A stretch of 64,000 bases of DNA, from positions 14,079,001 to 14,143,000 of the forward strand of contig OU612066.1 in the NCBI GenBank assembly GCA_914767715.1, written 5' to 3'. Numbering within the stretch: position 1 is the stretch's first letter; every line of letters begins with the position of its first letter. Under the pieces are notes generated by a model. That model made no database searches and was not told where the DNA came from. It was given only the letters and a program-made list of their open reading frames with translations. Source of the stretch: Membranipora membranacea. Lineage: Eukaryota; Bryozoa; Gymnolaemata; Cheilostomatida; Membraniporidae. Below are positions 58,973 through 64,000 of the stretch, piece after piece. The position numbers were made by a program, and so were the translations under genes.

Positions 58973-61313
58973 ATGCTTTTTTTTCGGCCAGATCAAAAAA
59001 TAGATTTGCTTCTAACTAACCTCATAAGGAGGAGCAACTCCTGCTCATCTCGAATCTGCAGACCGTTTGGCTCTGCGGCTTTTCGTTCTCCGTCAGCGTC
59101 CGTTTTAATTAGGGCCACTTTTGCTATAAAAAAACATGGCAAACGGCAGCATCGAAAATTAAATCTCTGTTGGATTCTTATCAAACTCCGACCAGTTCAA
59201 GCTCTTATTGCTCTCATTCAACATGCCGAATATTGGAATCGTCGGATTAACAGGGGGGTCACAACGCTGACTTGAAAATCCAAAAATTATACCAAGGGAG
59301 GGTATCATGCTTTTTTTTCGGCCAGATCAAAAAACAGATTTGCTTCTACCTAACCTCATAAGGAGGAGCAACTCCTGCTCATCTCGAATCTGCAGACCGT
59401 TTGGCTCTGCGGCTTTTCGTTCTCCGTCAGCGTCCGTTTTAATTAGGGCCAATTTTGCTATAAAAAACATGCCAAACGGCAGCATCGAAAAATTAAATCT
59501 CTGTTGGATTCTTATCAAACTCCGACCAGTTCAAGCTCTTATTGCCCTCATTCAACACGCCGAATATTGGAATCCTCGGATTAACAGGGGGGTCACAGCG
59601 CTGACTTGAAAATCCAAAACTTATACCAAGGGAGGGTATCATGCTTTTTTTTCGGCCAGATCAAAAAATAGATTTGCTTCTAACTAACCTCATAAGGAGG
59701 AGCAACTCCTGCTCATCTCGAATCTGCAGACCGTTTGGCTCTGCGGCTTTTCGTTCTCCGTCAGCGTCCGTTTTAATTAGGGCCAATTTTGCTATAAAAA
59801 ACATGCCAAACGGCAGCATCGAAAAATTAAATCTCTGTTGGATTCTTATCAAACTCCGACCAGTTCAAGCTCTTATTGCCCTCATTCAACACGCCGAATA
59901 TTGGAATCCTCGGATTAACAGGGGGGTCACAGCGCTGACTTGAAAATCCAAAACTTATACCAAGGGAGGGTATCATGCTTTTTTTTCGGCCAGATCAAAA
60001 TATAGATTTGCTTCTAACTAACCTCATAAGGAGGAACAACTCCTGCTCATCTCGAATCTGCAGACCGTTTGGCTCTGCGGCTTTTCGTTCTCCGTCAGCG
60101 TCCGTTTTAATTAGGGCCACTTTTGCTATAAAAAAACATGCCAAACGACAGTATCGAAAAATTAAATCTCTGTTGGATTCTTATCAAACTCCGACCAGTT
60201 CAAGCTCTTATTGCCCTCTTTCAACACGCCGAATATTGGAATCCTCGGATTAACAGGGGGGTCACAACGCTGACTTGAAAATCCAAAAATTATACCAAGG
60301 GAGGGTATCATGCTTTTTTTTCGGCCAGATCAAAATATAGATTTGCTTCTACCTAACCTCATAAGGAGGAGCAACTCCTGCTCATCTCGAATCTGCAGAC
60401 CGTTTGGCTCTGCAGCTTTTCGTTCTCCGTCAGCGTCCGTTTTAATTAGGGCCACTTTTGCTATAAAAAAACATGCCAAACGGCAGCATCGAAAAATTAA
60501 CTCTCTGTTGGATTCTTATCAAACTCCGACCAGTTCAAGCTCTTATTGCCCTCATTCATTACGCCGAATATTGGAATCCTTGGATTAACAGGGGGGTCAC
60601 AATGCTGACTTGAAAATCCAAAAATTATACCAAGGGAGGGTATCATGCTTTTTTTTCGGCCAGATCAAGAAATAGATTTGCTTCTAACTAACCTCATAAG
60701 GAGGAGCAACTCCTGCTCATCTCGTATCTGCAGACCGTTTGGCTCTGCGACTTTTCGTTTTCCGTCAGCGTCCGTTTTAATTAGGGCCACTTTTGCTATA
60801 AAAAGACATGCCGAAGGCAGCATCGAAAATTTAAATCCCTGTTAGATTCTTATCAAACTCCGACCAGTTCAAGCTCTTATTGCCCTCATTCAACACGCCG
60901 AATATTGGAATCCTCGGATTAACAGGGGGGTCACAATGCTGACTTGAAAATCCAAAAATTATACCAAGGGAGGGTATCATGCTTTTTTTTCGGCCAGATC
61001 AAAAAAATAGATTTGCTTCTAACTAACCTCATAAGGAGGAGCAACTCCTGCTCATCTCGAATCTGCAGACCGTTTGGCTCTGCGGCTTTTCGTTCTCCGT
61101 CAGCGTTCGTTTTAATTAGGGCCACTTTTGCTATAAAAAAACATGATAACGGCAGCATCGAAAAATTAAATCTCTGTTGGATTCTTAGCAAACTCCGACC
61201 AGTTCAAGCTCTTATTGCCCTCATTCAACACGCCGAATATTGGAATCCTCGGATTAACAGGGGGGTCACAACGCTGACTTGAGAATCGAAAAATTATACC
61301 AAGGGAGGGTATC
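58973..61313 (+). repeat. Right array, second block (counterpart of 30003-32677)
   Basis: Seven monomers starting at 58973, 59307, 59641, 59975, 60310, 60645 and 60979 match 30003, 30672, 31005, 31339, 31674, 32009 and 32343. They share rare marks such as GGGCCAATTTTGC, AAACGACAGTATCG, CATTCATTACGCC, CTCGTATCTGCAG and AACATGATAACGG. The monomer equivalent to 30337 is missing. Small differences (GTTAGATTC after AAATCCCTG; GATTCTTAGC) show the two copies are not identical. Confidence 0.82.
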
Positions 61314-64000
61314 ATGCTTTTTTTTCGGCCAGATCAAAAAATAGATTTGCTTCTAACTAACCTCATAAAGAGGAGCAACTCCTGCTCATCTCGAATCTGC
61401 AGACCGTTTGGCTCTGCGGCTTTTCGTCCTCCGTCAGCGTCCGTTTTAATTAGGGCCACTTTTGCTATAAAAAAACATGCCAAACGGCAGCATCGAAAAA
61501 TTAAATCTCTGTTGGATTCTTATCAAACTCCGACCAGTTCAAGCTCTTATTGCCCTCATTCAACACGCCGAATATTGGAATCCTCGGATTAACAGGGGGG
61601 TCACAGCGCTGACTTGAAAATCCAAAACTTATACCAAGGGAGGGTATCATGCTTTTTTTTCGGCCAGATCAAAAAAATAGATTTGCTTCTAACTAACCTC
61701 ATAAGGAGGAGCAACTCCTGCTCATCTCGAATCTGCAGACCGTTTGGCTCTGCGGCTTTTCGTTCTCCGTCAGCGTCCGTTTTAATTAGGGCCACTTTTG
61801 CTATAAAAAAACATGCCAAACGACAGTATCGAAAAATTAAATCTCTGTTGGATTCTTATCAAACTCCGACCAGTTCAAGCTCTTATTGCCCTCTTTCAAC
61901 ACGCCGAATATTGGAATCCTCGGATTAACAGGGGGGTCACAACGCTGACTTGAAAATCCAAAAATTATACCAAGGGAGGGTATCATGCTTTTTTTTCGGC
62001 CAGATCAAAATATAGATTTGCTTCTACCTAACCTCATAAGGAGGAGCAACTCCTGCTCATCTCGAATCTGCAGACCGTTTGGCTCTGCAGCTTTTCGTTC
62101 TCCGTCAGCGTCCGTTTTAATTAGGGCCACTTTTGCTATAAAAAAACATGCCAAACGGCAGCATCGAAAAATTAACTCTCTGTTGGATTCTTATCAAACT
62201 CCGACCAGTTCAAGCTCTTATTGCCCTCATTCATTACGCCGAATATTGGAATCCTTGGATTAACAGGGGGGTCACAATGCTGACTTGAAAATCCAAAAAT
62301 TATACCAAGGGAGGGTATCATGCTTTTTTTTCGGCCAGATCAAGAAATAGATTTGCTTCTAACTAACCTCATAAGGAGGAGGAACTCCTGCTCATCTCGT
62401 ATCTGCAGACCGTTTGGCTCTGCGACTTTTCGTTTTCCGTCAGCGTCCGTTTTAATTAGGGCCACTTTTGCTATAAAAAGACATGCCGAAGGCAGCATCG
62501 AAAATTTAAATCCCTGTTAGATTCTTATCAAACTCCGACCAGTTCAAGCTCTTATTGCCCTCATTCAACAGGCCGAATATTGGAATCCTCGGATTAACAG
62601 GGGGGTCACAATGCTGACTTGAAAATCCAAAAATTATACCAAGGGAGGGTATCATGCTTTTTTTTCGGCCAGATCAAAAAATAGATTTGCTTCTAACTAA
62701 CCTCATAAAGAGGAGCAACTCCTGCTCATCTCGAATCTGCAGACCGTTTGGCTCTGCGGCTTTTCGTCCTCCGTCAGCGTCCGTTTTAATTAGGGCCACT
62801 TTTGCTATAAAAAAACATGCCAAACGGCAGCATCGAAAAATTAAATCTCTGTTGGATTCTTATCAAACTCCGACCAGTTCAAGCTCTTATTGCCCTCATT
62901 CAACACGCCGAATATTGGAATCCTCGGATTAACAGGGGGTCACAGCGCTGACTTGAAAATCCAAAACTTATACCAAGGGAGGGTATCATGCTTTTTTTTC
63001 GGCCAGATCAAAAAATAGATTTGCTTCTAACTAACCTCATTAGGAGGAGCAACTCCTGCTCATCTCGAATCTGCAGACCGTTTGGCTCTGCGGCTTTTCG
63101 TTCTCCGTCAGCGTCCGTTTTAATTAGGGCCACTTTTGCTATAAAAAAACATGCCAAACGGCAGCATCGAAAAATTAAATCTCTGTTGGATTCTTTTCAA
63201 ACTCCGACCAGTTCAAGCTCTTATTGCCCTCATTCAACACGCCGAATATTGGAATCCTCGGATTAACAGGGGGGTCACAACGCTGACTTGAAAATCCAAA
63301 AATTATACCAAGGGAGGGTATCATGCTTTTTTTTCGGCCAGATCAAAAAATAGATTTGCTTCTAACTAACCTCATAAGGAGGAGCAACTCCTGCTCATCT
63401 CGAATCTGCAGACCGTTTGGCTCTGCGGCTTTTCGTTCTCCGTCAGCGTCCGTTTTCATTAGGGCGACTTTTGCTATAAAAAAACATGCCAAAGGCAGCA
63501 TCGAAAATTTAAATCTCTGTTAGATTCTTATCAAACTCCGACCAGTTCAAGCTCTTATTGCCCTCATTCAACACGCCGAATATTGGAATCCTCGGATTAA
63601 CAGGGGGGTCACAATGCTGACTTGAAAATCCAAAAATTATACCAAGGGAGGGTATCATGTTTTTTTTTCGGCCAGATCAAGAAATAGATTTGCTTCTAAC
63701 TGACCTCATAAGGAGGAGCAACTCCTGCTCATCTCGTATCTGCAGACCGTTTGGCTCTGCGGCTTTTCGTTCTCCGTCAGCGTTCGTTTTAATTAGGGCC
63801 ACTTTTGCTATAGAAAAACATGCCAAACGGCAGCATCGAAAAATTAAATCTCTGTTGGATTCTTATCAAACTCCGACCAGTTCAAGCTCTTATTGCCCTC
63901 ATTCAACACGCCGAATATTGGAATCCTCGGATTAACAGGGGGGTCACAACGCTGACTTGAAAATCCAAAAATTATACCAAGGGAGGGTATCATGCTTTTT
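61314..64000 (+). repeat. Right array, third block with a 5-monomer duplication
   Basis: Monomers at 61985 and 62320 repeat 60310 and 60645 at 1675 bp (five monomers). 62654 repeats 61314 at only 1340 bp because the AACATGATAACGG monomer is absent from the second copy. Monomers 62988, 63323 (TTTTCATTAGGGCGAC, CCAAAGGCAGC) and 63657 (ATGTTTTTTTTTCGG, TATAGAAAAAC) close the window. At 62934 one G is missing from the usual G6 run. Confidence 0.78.

Larger units (their letters stand above)
55283..64000 (+). repeat. Satellite array, right part (~335-bp monomer)
   Basis: This continues the left array with the same monomer in the same orientation. It contains 26 monomers (starts at 55291, 55626, 55961 and so on to 63657) and runs off the window edge at the beginning of another. 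It begins with the right copy of the AGGGT target-site duplication, so without the retrotransposon the two array halves join in exact monomer register. Monomer types match those at 22.3-32.7 kb rather than those just left of the retrotransposon, as expected if a mosaic block was duplicated before the insertion. No host gene is seen. Confidence 0.97.

Noticed and set aside
201-63935. Dozens of 60-125-codon frames on the plus strand and ~63-codon frames on the minus strand, one per monomer
   Set aside because: They are the same satellite monomer read in different frames. Stops in monomer types d and i, frameshifts in A/T runs and free replacement changes argue against genes, so they are not listed as CDS.
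1-64000. G-quadruplex at the G6 run in each monomer
   Set aside because: Only one long G run per monomer; four closely spaced runs are not present.

Overview
The window is a eukaryotic, almost certainly animal, satellite-DNA array interrupted by one LTR retrotransposon. About 56.5 kb (positions 1-47744 and 55283-64000) is a head-to-tail tandem array of one ~335-bp monomer, some 168 copies all in the same orientation. The remaining 7.5 kb (47745-55282) is a full-length BEL/Pao element on the minus strand. BEL/Pao elements are known only from metazoans and are absent from mammals, so an invertebrate or lower-vertebrate host is likely. I cannot name the species. No host protein-coding, rRNA or tRNA gene was recognised.

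The array is organised into higher-order repeats (HORs), as in centromeric or pericentromeric satellites. From left to right: 1-12590 holds variants of a HOR whose fullest form is ten monomer types (a-b-c-d-e-f-g-h-j-i), present as 9-, 8-, 9- and 6-monomer versions plus a partial copy. 12591-18284 is less regular but contains three tandem dimers (14267-16273). 18285-32008 is a mosaic of types shared with both flanks. 32009-37365 carries an 11-monomer duplication. 37366-44063 is two near-identical 3349-bp ten-monomer units, followed by a 6-monomer deletion derivative and a partial unit ending at the retrotransposon. Right of the retrotransposon the array resumes in register and repeats types seen at 22.3-32.7 kb.

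The retrotransposon has two 689-bp LTRs that read as identical, TG...CA ends, a 5-bp target-site duplication (AGGGT) and one 1922-codon Gag-Pol reading frame. Its order is Gag (DUF1759-like), zinc knuckles, aspartic protease, reverse transcriptase, RNase H, integrase and a DUF5641-like tail. A related, uninterrupted copy of the target monomer lies at 22296-22300, so the pre-insertion sequence is known from within the window. Identical LTRs imply recent insertion, but the Pol frame ends at a TAA that appears to cut off the conserved C-terminal tail.

The recurring ~92-codon frame in each monomer is most likely a by-product of monomer similarity rather than a gene. It is broken in many monomer types by stops and by A-run or T-run length changes. 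The most informative content is the record of unequal exchange in the array, and the young retrotransposon, whose priming signals and 3' region are unusual.
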